A stretch of DNA of 64,000 bases from assembly GCA_050084985.1 (NCBI GenBank), contig JBITNC010000001.1, positions 118,296,001-118,360,000 of the forward strand, in the 5' to 3' direction. The notes beneath the pieces are model-generated. The model was not told the DNA's origin. It was given only the letters and a program-made list of their open reading frames with translations, and did no database searches. This DNA comes from Nageia nagi. Its lineage: Eukaryota; Pinophyta. This document shows, in pieces, positions 33,523 through 44,611 of the stretch. How positions within the stretch are numbered: the stretch's first letter is position 1; each line of letters starts with the position of its first letter. Position numbers and translations under genes: made by a program.

Positions 33523-34395
33523 CTATGTGCCTATTATTTTTGTCACTTTCATCTCTTTAATCTCTTTTTCTCTATTTGACCAATAAGGGTAAGCATTGAT
33601 AAGTTCTTGTGCCATATGGTTAGTTTCAAGTTCTATGTCTATTTCACTATTTGACTCATCATCAAATTCTATTGTCTCATCATCCAAATGTTCATAATTA
33701 GCCTCTTCTTCTATTATTGGTTCATGACTTTTGAAATTTTCCACAAGTGTTAGGGATGATGAAGGTTTGACTCAGGGATAAAAAGATTTTGGTCAAGACA
33801 AAGCATAAAAAAAATTCACATGGCTTTCTATAGAAAAAATGGGCAATGGATAGTCAATTTCAATAGAATTTAGACCATGATGATCCTGTTATGATCTATT
33901 AAGGTGTACAATAAAAGGGGTAGCTTAGCAAGCAGTATCCTAAAAGGTGACGTAAGATTGATTATGATAAAAAATTCATAGATTATATGCAATGAATATC
34001 CTGAGGCATTTTATGAATTCTTGCACCAACCTTAGTTTATCTTATATGAGGTTTAGATTATTAGATTTTTCAGATCGATAGAGGGCTAATTGCAATTTAT
34101 TTTCAAAAGGTTGAACTACTTCTTCTTTAGGGTTCTCATTATCTTCTAAATCCCCATGATAAGATTCATCATATATTATTTTTATACCTATTTTTCTAGG
34201 GTCATTATTGTCATCAAAATCTCCATGATAAGATTCATCATCCAAAAAATTGGTTTCAATAGCCAAAGGGACACTATCATTATTTAACCTAGCACTTTTT
34301 CTTATTGATGTCACACCTTTGCATGATTTTCTTTTTCTTTTGGTTGGCTTAAGTTTTGATTGGTTTAATGGGAAGAGATGTAATGAATTGTTCAT
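33523..34395 (-). pseudogene. Element B N-terminal acidic/basic ORF region before gag
   Basis: Two open pieces: 34042-34395 (117 codons, starting close to the 5' LTR) and 33523-33744 (73 codons). The first opens with a basic KLKPTKRKRKSCKG patch, then two near-repeats of DDESYHGDFDDN / YDESYHGDLEDN. The second is strongly acidic (EFDDESNSEIDIELETN). They are probably the N-terminal extension of Gag. No known domain is recognised. Confidence 0.5.
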
Positions 34396-34407
34396 ATTTT
34401 TATTTTA

Positions 34408-34427
34408 GAAGTTGAGGTTCACCAAAA
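34408..34427 (-). promoter_or_regulatory. Primer-binding site region of element B
   Basis: Minus strand, directly after the 5' LTR end: ttttggtgaacctcaacttc. It starts with the TGG expected of a tRNA CCA complement, but I cannot assign the tRNA. Confidence 0.45.
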
Positions 34428-35212
34428 TGTTTACAAATATTTTGAGAATGGAAATAAATAAATAATTGCAAACCTAAGATACTTGTTTTGAGCTATGGAT
34501 AGCAATTTGGACCACATATAAAAATGGATGAAGAAGATAGCCACTCTAGAATTAGGATGACAATACCAATCAAGAACTATAATTTGTATACCTACCTTAC
34601 AAAGGGTACCTAACACCAGAGGATGATGATATATTTGATGCATTTATGGCAAAAGAATCCTGCTCCAAAAGCTGTGACTTGAAATATTACAAAAATAGGA
34701 CCGCAAGTTGTCTATATGGTGTTCAAAAGGAGCATCTATGGTGTATTTAGCATGAATAAGGAGCATCGATGGTCTTCATCAGAGTGCCTTTTGTTCTCAA
34801 ACTGAGTCAAGTACTTGCATATGGATGTTTTGAATAGAGATGTGATGTCAATATAGATCATCAACATTATAATAGCTCGCATAAGGAAGTACACAAACCA
34901 AAACCTTGAAGCAAAATCAGATATGGGATTTTGTATCTCCCTAATGTGTACTTACTAATAGATCCCTATGTATATAGATAATAATATGACCTACTCCTTG
35001 GGTTGGCATGTACCTACATAAATAGGGTTTACCCATAATATATAACGATATTCAAGATAACCATTGATATCATTACCATATTCAAAATAAACATTGACAT
35101 TATGATCATATTCAAGATAAGCATTGATATTATTGCATTAAATATTCTAGGTGTGTATGAATGCAAGCAAATGTATTTATTTAAATGCATAAATAAATTT
35201 TATATGATAACA
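34428..35212 (-). repeat. 5' LTR of element B
   Basis: Minus strand tgttatcatataaaa ... ttgtaaaca, intact TG/CA ends, 785 bp. It aligns with 27364-28184, both carrying 'gcatatggatgttttgaatagagatgtgatgtcaatatagatcatcaac' type blocks at 27755 and 34815. Confidence 0.92.
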
Positions 35213-35217
35213 CTAAT
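35213..35217. other. Target-site duplication CTAAT, right copy (element B)
   Basis: Matches 27359-27363. Confidence 0.92.
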
Positions 35218-35727
35218 AAGATGGGGAAAAGCTATAACAAGTAAAGATTTCATTAACCAAATAGAAACTAAGTTTACCTATGAAAATATCATCATATATT
35301 TTGGTTTTCTAAAGAGATAATTAGTGATCAAGGAAAATATTTCATTAACAATTCTATTAAAGAAATCCTCTTGAAATTTATGATCCAAAATTGGAGAAGT
35401 TCTCCATACCATCCTCAAGCAAAGAGAGTTGTAGGAGCTATTAAGAAATTTTTAGAGTATACTCTAATAAAGATTATTAGTATGGGATGTAATGCTTAGG
35501 AAGATAAATTACACTCTATTTTATAGGGACATATAACCACATATAAAAATATCACAAAGAAAATACCCTTTGAACTAGTTTATGGAATAAATGCCATAAA
35601 CTAATAGAGTTTCAAGTACCATCTCTTTACATCCCCATAGAGGCTAGGATAGATGATAATGTATCACAAGAATGAAGGGCATTTGTTATAGAAAAATTAG
35701 ATGAAAAATAATAAATGGTAGTATATA
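35213..35727 (+). pseudogene. Element A integrase, second piece
   Basis: Continues the integrase core after element B: LIRWGKAITSKDFINQIETKF, then EIISDQGKYFIN (second catalytic Asp in S-D-x-G) and YHPQAKRVVGAIKKFLE, where the catalytic Glu region (N-G-x-x-E) is mutated. PFELVYGINA and 'EFQVPSLYIPIEARI' follow, then 'VIEKLDEK' just before the LTR of element C. A few stops and one frameshift occur. Confidence 0.82.
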
Positions 35728-36494
35728 TGTTAATACCTAAAAGTGGTACCCTTAACATGATCCCACTTAGGTGTAACATTACATACATGTTTTATCTCAA
35801 TTTGTCATATTTTATGTTATTATTATATGTTTCTTAGGTTGTGTTCTTATTTTTATGTTAGGTACACTAGGATGACTTCAACATTCTCACAAGGGATCAA
35901 ATGGTGATATTATGCCTAATATAAATGTAAGTATCTCTAACTTGACAAAAGAATGTCAATAATACATCTTGATAGTTGGTACCCTACTCTTGGATGTTTC
36001 TAAACATTGCTTATTGTAATTGGAATCTTGTTGTCACTCAAGAAAATATCTATCATCCATGTTTGCAATCATATGCTTGGTTCAATTTGTTAACACATCT
36101 ACTATTACTAATCCTTGTTGATGAACCTCATTCTATTGAAATGCTAGTGCTCACATTGAAGTGCAGCTCTCACTGAGCTCTTGGAACCTAACACCCATGT
36201 TGAGATCCTTTCTACTGTTAGTTATGGGTTTTGCACATCAAGGTCACCTCTCCTCAAAACATTCATCTTGGATAAACTCTACTTTCATATAGGTAAGGGT
36301 ATTTAAGTATTTATCCTACACTTGATTCTATCTCTTTAGTGTGTGCATTTATCTTGTATCTTAACATTGACATAATTCATAATTACATTATTATTTTCTC
36401 TTTCCCACTATTCATGCATATTTATTTGAATTAAATAACTTATATAATACATACCTAAATGTTTTTATGTATTTAGTTCATTTAGGTATTAATA
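35728..36494 (+). repeat. 5' LTR of element C
   Basis: Starts tgttaatacctaaaagtgg and ends catttaggtattaata. The two ends are inverted copies of each other (TGTTAATACCTAAA / TTTAGGTATTAAYA), with the final CA now TA. The same LTR recurs at about 50460-51155 and at 63324. Confidence 0.88.
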
Positions 36495-36551
36495 TATTAG
36501 TGCCCATATTTTATAGCATTTTCTTTCTCTTAATTAAGGTTAGAATAAAAA

Positions 36552-37796
36552 ATGCTCTCAAAACTACTTCTGTTTCCATCAAGAACCATAGGGTTCTTGG
36601 TTGCATTTGATCAAATATTTTATGAGTGTCAAAAAAATGGAAATATTGCTCCTAAAGTCTTGAACAAATTAATGGAAATACCTAAATTTCAAGATTTAAT
36701 AGAGAAGTCATTTCCAATCATAGCTTATATTGGTAATCAGGCTAGCACAAATGTACACATCAACATTGATGCTACCATCATCGCTAATGCTAATAGTAGT
36801 GAAAATGTTCATAACAACATATCAAATTCAAGAACCTATACAATAGAGCAGAATAGATTGATTGAATCCAAGGTTGATAAGCTTGGGAATAAATTTAGAA
36901 TTGGTACAAATAGGACAAAGAATAAAGGTAATTCTTTAAGCATGGAGATTTGTAATAAAATTCTTGTTGGTACAAATAAGGATCTTGAATTAAAAAAATT
37001 AAATTGTTAGATTGATTTTATCATAAATATTCAATGATAATTTGAAAGAAAAATATTTTTCTATGAGTTTAACTAGTGAAGCTCATAAGTGGTTTTGTAG
37101 TTTAAAACTAGGTTCTATATCATCATATAAGAAATTGAAGGACTAGTTCAAGGCTCATTTCATATGAAATGTAAAGAAACCAATTGATTTAATAGATTTA
37201 ATCTATTGTAAGGAAAAACAAATGGAAAGGTTGGACAAGTTTACCCCTAGATTTGTGAAGCTTTGGAGGTACATTGAACAACAGGTGGAAGAATACTTTA
37301 TTAGAAAGTTATACCTTGATAACATTAATCATATTCTTGGTGACAAAGGAATTGAACATGTTAATGGTTCATTTTCTTATTGAAAAAGAGAAAATCCTAG
37401 TAAGATCTAATTTACTCAAGTACAAATACTCTTCTTCCAACAAATATATTTGTAGGAAACCTTATAATAAAAAGGATGATACTTTAGTTAATGCAGTTGA
37501 ACCAACTAATCAAGATAAATCAAAAGATAGAACATCAGTCAAAGATATATATATATTATCGATAAATCCTAATCAAATATTTGAGGGATATTTGAAAAAT
37601 GGTTTAATCAAATGAATCCAAGGAAAGGAATATGGACCTAATGATAAAAAGCCTATTTGGTATAGGGATAATCAATTTTGCAAATATCATCAAGTTAAAG
37701 GGCATAATGCAGCATGTTGTGATGTTATTAGAAAGAAATTAAAGCACTTATTGGATAGTGGTATAGCTCATATGAAAATGATGTGCTCAAAGTAAA
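36552..37796 (+). pseudogene. gag: Element C gag
   Basis: Starts at an ATG 58 bases after the LTR. MLSKLLLFPS... to 37010 is open. Then, with frame changes, come LTSEAHKWFCSLKLGSISSY, KKLKD.FKAHFI and LIYCKEKQMERLDKFTPRFV, the retrotransposon Gag core. A zinc knuckle CKYHQVKGHNAACCDVIRKK (37679-37735) follows. Gag would form the particle that packages the RNA. Confidence 0.83.
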
Positions 37797-38600
37797 AGCT
37801 CAAGACCTTCCTTTCATCAAAATGGTAAGTATGATTATCTATGATGATAATGATGAACCAATTGAGTTTGATGATGAATTTAGTACAAAGGCAGAATCAA
37901 ATGTAGAGTCAGATCTAGAACAAATATATAATTCAACAATAAGATTAATGAAAGGTATTCCTAATATAGTTTCTTCTACAAAAGAGGTGCCTTCTAAGCC
38001 TTCCCTTAAGGAAAAGAGGAAAGATAAATGCAAAAGGAACATTATGCAAAATCTAAATAACACCAATGCTAAAATCAATTTGCTTGAGTTGTTTGAACTA
38101 TCTAAAGAGCATAGAATGACATTATTTGAAATACTAAGTGGCATTAAGATTGATACTGATATTTCAACTAGCTCATTTGGAGGAATGATTGGTTGTTTCA
38201 AGAATGCTATAATATTTATTGAAGATGATATTCCTAGTGATGATATCATTAATAAATGCTTGCTAGTACACATGTGTTAATATATTAGGTAAGATAATCA
38301 AGCATGCATTTATAGATGGTGGTACAAGTTGGAATATTTTCTCTATTGGCTTCCTTAAGAAGTTTGGTGATAAGTTGATGCCTAAATTTGTAAGAAATAA
38401 GTATAATATCACAAGTTATGATAGTGATAGAAAAGCATGTGCCAATCATATCATGTTACCTATTCAATTGGGACCAAATAAAGTAGAAGTTATGGCATAT
38501 ATCCTAGATAAGAAGCTACCATATGATATTCTTCTCAAGAGACCATGGATACATCCAATGAGGTACATACCATCTTTATTACATAGTTGATTAAATTTAA
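37783..38600 (+). pseudogene. Element C gag-pol linker and aspartic protease
   Basis: An open 165-codon acidic stretch (37783-38280) reaches the protease: KHAFIDGGTSWNIFSIGFLK at about 38303 carries the plant Tat-type active site D-G-G-x-S/T. Then ITSYDSDRKACANHIMLPIQ, VMAYILDKKLPYDILLKRPW and 'IHPMRYIPSLLHS' complete the fold. The L-L-G-R-P-W motif reads L-L-K-R-P-W. Frame shifts at 38280 and a stop near 38590 disable it. Confidence 0.8.
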
Positions 38601-39064
38601 CCATGATGGATAGGAATTTGTAGATGAAGTAGTAGAAGAAAATCCAAACATAATTGCATAAGTCAAGAACACCATAGTTCATTACAATAATGTTGAAATT
38701 TATGAAGAAAATGATGATGATAAAGAAGATAACAATGACAACATTCAGTTATACAAAGAAATAGGCATCAACACATATGCTGTTAGTCCAAAGGTCCTTG
38801 AAGATGACATTAGAAGCTTTGGAAGAAGGAAAAAATCAAAGGATGATCAACATCTATGCTAGCCTCAATGGTTGTGCTCACCTCAATGGCCATGCTACCC
38901 TCATTACTGTAAATGTAGCCAAGATCAATCTAAATTAGAAGATGATGATGTAAAGATGATAATATACAATACAAAAACCTTAGAATTAGAATTAGAATTT
39001 GATATAAACAATAAAAAGGTGGTAGCATATATTAAGTTTAACAAAAATATAAGAAAAATGAGAT
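38601..39064 (+). pseudogene. Element C spacer between protease and RT
   Basis: Acidic coding remnant without a clear domain, interrupted at 39065-39069 by the insertion of element D. 'ENDDDKEDNNDNIQLYKE' and a Ala/Leu 'NGCAHLNGHATL' stretch are seen. Confidence 0.5.
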
Positions 39065-39069
39065 GTTAT
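39065..39069. other. Target-site duplication GTTAT, left copy (element D)
   Basis: gttat before the LTR equals 45011-45015 after the element. Confidence 0.93.
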
Positions 39070-39470
39070 TGTTATAATGCTACAAATATAAAAAGGGAAA
39101 TATTGTAGAAATGAAATGAATATCAATTTGAAATAGGAAAATGACAATTATCTATAGAAATAATAGAGCATGCACTAATAAATAGAACATTAAATAGTAG
39201 ATAAGGATAGGATTTTACTGAATAGCAATAGAATCATAGGTCATTTTAAGGGGGCTACCTCCTTACAACTTCCAAAAGTGAAAAATAATGTTCAAGATAC
39301 ATTTCTCCATACACTTCTATCTATTTATAATAAACTAACCCTAACCCTAATAGTAATGCAAAAGTAGGCCCTGCCCTTACAATCACAATATTATGATTTA
39401 CAATATAGGTTTATAATTAAATAAAATACTAATACTAACGCTAAAAATGTTAGAATGTGGGATCCTAACA
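39070..39470 (-). repeat. 3' LTR of element D
   Basis: Minus strand tgttaggatcccacattc ... ttataaca. It contains TTATAAATAG (39321-39330 on plus) with the telomere-like GGGTTAGGGTTAG directly upstream. It aligns with 44612-45010. Confidence 0.93.
39335..39352 (-). promoter_or_regulatory. Telo-box-like repeat next to LTR TATA box
   Basis: Minus strand ttagggttagggttag, immediately before the element's TATA box (ttattataaatag). The same pair is kept in the other LTR at 44861-44893. AAACCCTAA-type telo-boxes are known promoter elements in plants; a role here is inference. Confidence 0.5.
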
Positions 39471-39487
39471 TGCCACCCCTCTTGGGA
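39471..39487 (-). promoter_or_regulatory. Polypurine tract of element D
   Basis: Minus strand tcccaagaggggtggca, next to the 3' LTR start. Confidence 0.85.
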
Positions 39488-39720
39488 TGAAGCTTTATCC
39501 TCAAAGCTTGAAGTGTGGAAACTATTGCTATAGTTGATGAAGTATTTCCCATGCTACATTTTCTAGGGCCAGGCCTTGCCACTACATAAGGATTTTTATG
39601 ATGGATTGATTACAAATTTATTATGAATGTTGATCTAGAACTACCTCAAGTACAACTACCATTGATCAATCCTTCACCAGCTTAGGTAATTATATCTGAA
39701 CCTAAACCTTTTATCCAACC
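39488..39720 (-). pseudogene. Element D chromodomain-like C-terminus
   Basis: On the minus strand, IKILM.WQGLALENVAWEIL followed by Q.FPHF corresponds to the end of plant chromovirus integrases (V-L-V-x-W-x-x-x-x-x-x-x-A-T-W-E-x-x-x-x-L...F-P-x-F). The domain steers integration to certain chromatin. Stops and frameshifts are present. Confidence 0.6.
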
Positions 39721-40760
39721 ACTTTCTTGAGATAAGAGACATGAAACACTGGGTGAATCTTGAAATAAGTAGGAAGCTCCAATTTGTATGTAGCTAGGCC
39801 AATGCACTGTAACACCTTGTAAGGACCATAAAACTTTGGGACCAATTTTTGAGGGCCTTTTATTTTTATGGATTTCTAGCGATAAGGTTGCAACCTCAAA
39901 AAGACTATGTCATCTATTTGGAACTCTCTTTTCACATGTTGCTGATCAACCTATTATTTCATATGGTGTTGGGCTATCTAAAGGTTATCCTCTAGCAAAT
40001 GAAGAATATCATATTGAGTAACTAAAGCTGAGTCAATTGCTTAAACTTAACTAGTACCTACAACATATAAGGTGGTTGTTGGTGGAGTTTAACCATGCAC
40101 TACTTCATAGGGGGTTATATTACTAGTAGAATGATAAGATGTATTTTACCACCACTCAACCAAGGGAAGCCATTATACCCAATGCATAGGTTATGTTGAA
40201 GCAAAATAATGTAAATATGTTTCCAAGCATTTATTGATAATTTCAATTTGACCATCATTTTGTGGGTGATATGCTGAGCTCATGTTTAGTTGGGTACCTT
40301 ACAATTTAAAAAGCTCTTACCAAAAATGACTTGTAAAAGTGGAATCACAATCATTGATAATTGTCTTTGGCATGCCATGTAGTTTGAAAATTGTATCTAG
40401 AAATACTTGTGCCACTATCACTGCTTTATAAGGATGAGCCAATGAATCAAAATGAGCATATTTGGATAACTAATCAACCACCACTAGAATAATTGATTTA
40501 CCATGGGATTTAGGAAGGCCTTCAATGAAATCCTTTGAGATATCGGTCCATGTAAGGTTAGGTATGGGAAGAGGTTGAAGGACTCTTAGAGTACCCACTA
40601 TCTCACCATTTTATCATTGACACACATCACAAGCTACCATAAACTGCTTGATATCCAATTTCATACGTATCCAATAGAATAACTATGCCACCTACTTATA
40701 AGTTTTCAAAAATCTATCATGTCCTGATGTAGGTGTGGAATGCAATTCAATAAGTATTTT
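39700..40760 (-). pseudogene. Element D integrase
   Basis: Minus strand, several stops. Zinc module end 'IKQFMVACDVCQ', then '[20 protein letters not shown]' (first Asp region) and [24 protein letters not shown]. Next come GMPKTIINDCDSTF (second Asp), [20 protein letters not shown] (catalytic Glu in GQxE) and the C-terminal '[22 protein letters not shown]' typical of chromoviruses. The order fits a D-D-35-E integrase, now inactive. Confidence 0.85.
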
Positions 40761-40999
40761 TGATTTACATTTTGAAGGAGATAGTAACAAAATTTGACCT
40801 TTGAATCTCAAAATACCATCATGCCATGTGTGGTGTGGTTTACTCATGGGGTCTTGAGTTTTCTATTTTAGCAAGTCTTGGGTGGAGCTATCCTCTACCT
40901 TCTCTTATTTAACTTTATCCAAACATTGAGGAATAGGATATGAAAGAGCTTGTAATGCTACTTAATCTTCAAAGTTTTTGGACAAAACATCAGTGACCA

Positions 41000-41480
41000 T
41001 ATTCTCCTTACCTTTATAGTATACTATCTCATAATCATACAATAGTAGGTTGGTCATCCATTTTGTTGGTAAAACATAGAAATGCATTTCTCAATGAAAA
41101 ATTTCAAACTATGATGATCTATGAGGATGATGAAATGGCAAACAATGAGATATGGTCTCCAACATTAAACTACATGAATAATGGCAATCATTTCTTTTTC
41201 ATAAGTGGATTTACCCAAATTTTTTCTAGAGAGTTCTCTACTAGTGAATGCCAAGGGATGCCCCTCCTACATTAATATTTCCCTAATTCCTACTCCATAA
41301 GCATCACTTTCTATCATAAAGGTTTTAAAAAAATCTACCATTACTAATACTAGGGTGGTACACATCACCTCCTTGAGCTTAAGGAAAGCTACCTTAGCTT
41401 GAGGGGACCATTGGAAAGCATTATTTTTCAACAACATGGTTAGAGGTGCTACAATTCATGCCATAATCCTTCAAAATTTT
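41000..41480 (-). pseudogene. Element D RNase H
   Basis: Minus strand: SDAYGVGIREILM.EGHPLA, then FTSRELSRKNLGKSTYEKEM and AIIHVV.CWRPYL, the standard Ty3/gypsy RNase H (D-A-S-x-x-G-x-G...P-x-A-Y-x-S-R-x-L...Y-x-x-x-x-x-E). Stops break it. Confidence 0.82.
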
Positions 41481-41540
41481 TTGATAATATTTTATCAATC
41501 CCAAGAATCCTTAAATAATTTTCAAAGATTTAGGAATAGA

Positions 41541-42200
41541 CTAGTTTTGCATGTGAGTAATCTTTTGTGGATCCACCTTAACTCCCTCTTCAGATATAAC
41601 ATGGCCTAAGTAATCAATTTCCCTCTTATCAAATAAGCATTTTGTTTTTTTTTCATATATTTGGTGTTCCTTCAAAATTTGTAAGGTTTGGTCAACATGT
41701 GCCACATGTTCTTGCCATGTCTTACTATAGATCAAGATATCATCAAAGAAAACTAAAATGAACTTCCTGAGGAATGGATGAAACACCTGATTCATTAAAC
41801 TTTGAAATGTGGATGAAGCATTTGTGAGGCCAAAAGGCATGAATAGAAACTCATAATTGCCCTCATGGCTGCAAAATGTAGTTTTTGGTATATCCTCCTC
41901 CTTAAGATGAATTTGGTGATACCCAGATCCCAAGTCCAACTTGGAAAAATATCTTACCCCATGCAGTTCATCCAATAATTCATTAATGATCGAGATGGGA
42001 AATTTTTCCTTGATGGTAATTTTATTGAGGTCTTTGAAATCCACACACATACATGATGAACCATATTTCTTACAAATCAATATAATTGGAGAAGAATATG
42101 GGCTTACACTAGGTCAGATTACTCCTACATCCAATAATTCCTTAACCAATTTTTCAATTTCATTTTTTTATAAATAAGGATACCGATAAGGATGAATGTT
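41541..42200 (-). pseudogene. Element D reverse transcriptase
   Basis: The 179-codon frame 41541-42080 holds most RT blocks: MCVDFKDLNKITIKEKFPIS, YFSKLDLGSGYHQIHLKEED (first Asp), FLFMPFGLTNASSTFQSLMN, then FFDDILIYS (usual Y-V-D-D now F-F-D-D, catalytic Asps kept) and YLGHVISEEGVKVDPQKI. The fingers region before Met (PSPILI) continues upstream in a broken frame to about 42200. It copies the element RNA into cDNA; as part of a broken polyprotein it is inactive. Confidence 0.92.
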
Positions 42201-42479
42201 TGGTGGGTGACTTCCTGGCACCAATTGGATAGCATGATCATGTGATTGATAGGGTGGTAAGCCCATTGGTTCCTCAAAGGTACTTGAATGTTTACTTAAG
42301 ATGGGCTGTATATCCTTAGACTCTATGATTTCAGATTTGGTGATTAATAAGGAATATAACTATGCTAGCATCCCTTTTCCAATTTTTTGTAGGATATTTT
42401 ACATGTGATGTGAGCTCACAAATTGTATAGATCTACCTTATAATCCCCTAAGAGTATGCTCTTGTTCATCTATTTTGAA

Positions 42480-42850
42480 GGTCATCCATAGCTCTACAAA
42501 ATTCCACTATATAGTGCCTAAAGTCCTCAACCATTGTACCCCCAAAACTATATCACATTCCCTAAGTGGTAAAGTGTACATGTTGATTTTCAAAATATAT
42601 GATCCATGATCAATTTGACATTATGACATGTGCCTTTACATGCTACTTTTCCTCCATTACCAACCATAACCTCAAAATTATTTGTAGGGTGGATGTAATA
42701 GTCAGCAACCTTAGCCACTCATGGATCAATGAAATTGTGAGTACTTCCTAAATCCAACAATATTATGAGAGGGTGCTTTTTAAAAAACCCTTTGACCTTC
42801 ATAGTTTGGGGGTGGTAATTCCTACTAATGCATTGTAAGAGATAATCAGG
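42480..42850 (-). pseudogene. Element D aspartic protease
   Basis: Minus strand: VVGITTPKL...MKVKGFFKK, then HPLIILLDLGSTHNFID (the active D-S-G now D-L-G), VAKVADYYIH, and later 'GYNG'. This follows the chromovirus protease pattern L-I-D-S-G-S-T-H-N-F. The active-site Ser is mutated. Confidence 0.78.
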
Positions 42851-42856
42851 GCCTCC

Positions 42857-43560
42857 TCATCTAGAATTTTTTCTATAGCTTCTTTGGGTGCACTCATATT
42901 CCTCCTCACTAGGAGCATCACCATTAAGAAAATATAACTTTTGTTGTGTACAATGATGACCATGAACAAATTTCTCATCACAATTATAGTACAAGCCCTT
43001 CTTTTGATTCTCTTCCATTTCCTCCCATGTTAACTTCTTAGTTTGCATTGTGCGATTCGATGGTGGGGCACTTATGTTATTAGAGGAATGGAAAATATTA
43101 TGTGTTTTGGTGAATGAAAGTCTTGCATTTCATTGATGAGCATTGGCTTTATCTTTAGTGGGCTTTGCCAAGGCAATAGCATCCATCATAGTTTTGGGAT
43201 TAAACATTTTGACCTCTAGTTTAATTTTTTCTTTTAAGCCACTGATAAAATAACTTGTAAAAAATGCATTGTCCAACCCATCTTTGTGATTTCCCAATTT
43301 CTCAAATTGATTTTGGTATTCTTTGACTATGGTAGTTTGATGTAACTTGGTCAATGCCCTTGTGAAATCTTCATAGTCACTAGGACCAAAATAGATCAAT
43401 AATTTTTGAGTGAATTCATCCCATGAAGGAGCAAGATGCATCCTTGTGTACCACTAGTGCCATTGGAGAGCCTCATAGTCCAAATGAAAAGTTGCCATGT
43501 ACACCTTCAAATCCTCTAGGATTTGGTTTAATGTGAAATACTATCCAACCTTATAAATCT
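42857..43560 (-). pseudogene. gag: Element D gag and zinc knuckle
   Basis: The 103-codon frame 43130-43441 (APSWDEFTQKLLIYFGPSDY, then DFTRALTKLHQTTIVKEYQN and LKEKIKLEVKMFNPKTMMDA) is chromovirus Gag. The zinc knuckle sits at 42960-43000 as YYNCDEKFVHGHHC, in which the first Cys of C-F-N-C has become Tyr. 'LTWEEMEENQKKGL' precedes it as usual. Frameshifts separate the pieces. Confidence 0.88.
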
Positions 43561-44595
43561 AGCCAGTGGGATTATCTCCATCAAATTGGGGAAAATCCAA
43601 TTTGGTTGCTCATAGAAGAATGAAACCACCTTGTTGGATTTAAAATTTATGATGATACCCTTGTGGATTTCTTGACTTCCTTGATTGCTATGAACTAGAT
43701 GCATTGTTGGTATGACTAAGACTTAGTTGAACACTATCATATTTACTATCAAAGGTCTATATTTGGGTCTGTATTTATTGGATTTATTCCTTGAATGTAC
43801 TAGTAAATGTATCTACCATTTGTTAGATCATAATTTAAAATTTCATCATGGTAGGATTAGCTTGTGCTACTATTTGGGATCTTGTTTTAGGTGCCATTTC
43901 TGGAAACTACTATTTTTGAAGTTGATATTTCTAGAAATTGCTATTTTTAGAAGTGCTCAAAAAAGTGTATGGGTGTAATATATCAAAATAATCAACTTGA
44001 AAAGATGATCACAATGGGCTAGGTCTCCCAATGATGATTTTCAAACTCTTGAACTTTTTTTACATCTATGGGTCTATCTACTTTTGTTAAATATTGCTAA
44101 AATGGTACAAATTTTTAGTTATTTAGCTATGAAGTTTTTCCTACCTTTGAACTACTATTTTAGTAGCTCTAAAAAACTACATCTCATACATTCTACTTCT
44201 TGAATAAAGGTTTTTGATGTGAAGGAATGATTCTAGGGTAAGGATTATCTATTATATAGGCTTGTCTAAACACCCATCCTATCCAACTTTTGCAAGGAAA
44301 GAGGCTTTTGTGATAAGTAACTTTCCAACAGCACTTGTTGGTGCACTACAGTTTATCTATTCTATATCTTTCAGTACATGGAGTCCATTTCTATGTAGGG
44401 TTCTGTATGAGGCCTAGGTGTTGGTGTAAAGCTTTTGCACCTCACTTCACACATAGCTTTATGGGAAAGTGTGCTTAGCCAAAAATGATAGATCCTCTTA
44501 GATATTTTAAAACACCCAGTAAAGGGTTTCTAGCTTATACCTCTAAGAAGAAATTTTTTCTTTTTTATTTTCCTACAATAGAATGGCCTTGGAAA

Positions 44596-44609
44596 GAGCT
44601 CTAATACTA
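44596..44609 (-). promoter_or_regulatory. Primer-binding site of element D, initiator tRNA-Met
   Basis: Minus strand tagtattagagctc, just inside the 5' LTR. It equals the tRNA-Met site tggtatcagagctc with two C-T type transitions (TGG to TAG, ATC to ATT). Confidence 0.8.
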
Positions 44610-44611
44610 GA

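Larger units (their letters stand above)
27364..35212 (-). mobile_element. Element B: non-autonomous Ty3/gypsy element with antisense PMD gene
   Basis: Complete element on the minus strand with two LTRs (27364-28184 and 34428-35212), a polypurine tract and a perfect 5-bp TSD (CTAAT). It sits inside the integrase of element A; the Tyr-Leu-x-Arg-Trp core motif of A is restored across the junction when B and one TSD are left out. Going in element direction it carries an acidic ORF region (33500-34400), a gag (32380-33460) and then 4 kb with no protease, RT or integrase. Instead a plus-strand (antisense) plant-mobile-domain gene occupies about 29360-31780. LTR ends and polypurine tract match element 1. 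Confidence 0.93.

Noticed and set aside
37839-38273. 144-codon minus-strand frame
   Set aside because: Shadow of the plus-strand element C gag-pol linker, which continues into a recognisable protease.
39335-39352. Interstitial telomere array
   Set aside because: Only about two and a half units and located at the same place in both LTRs, so it is a promoter motif and not a telomere remnant.
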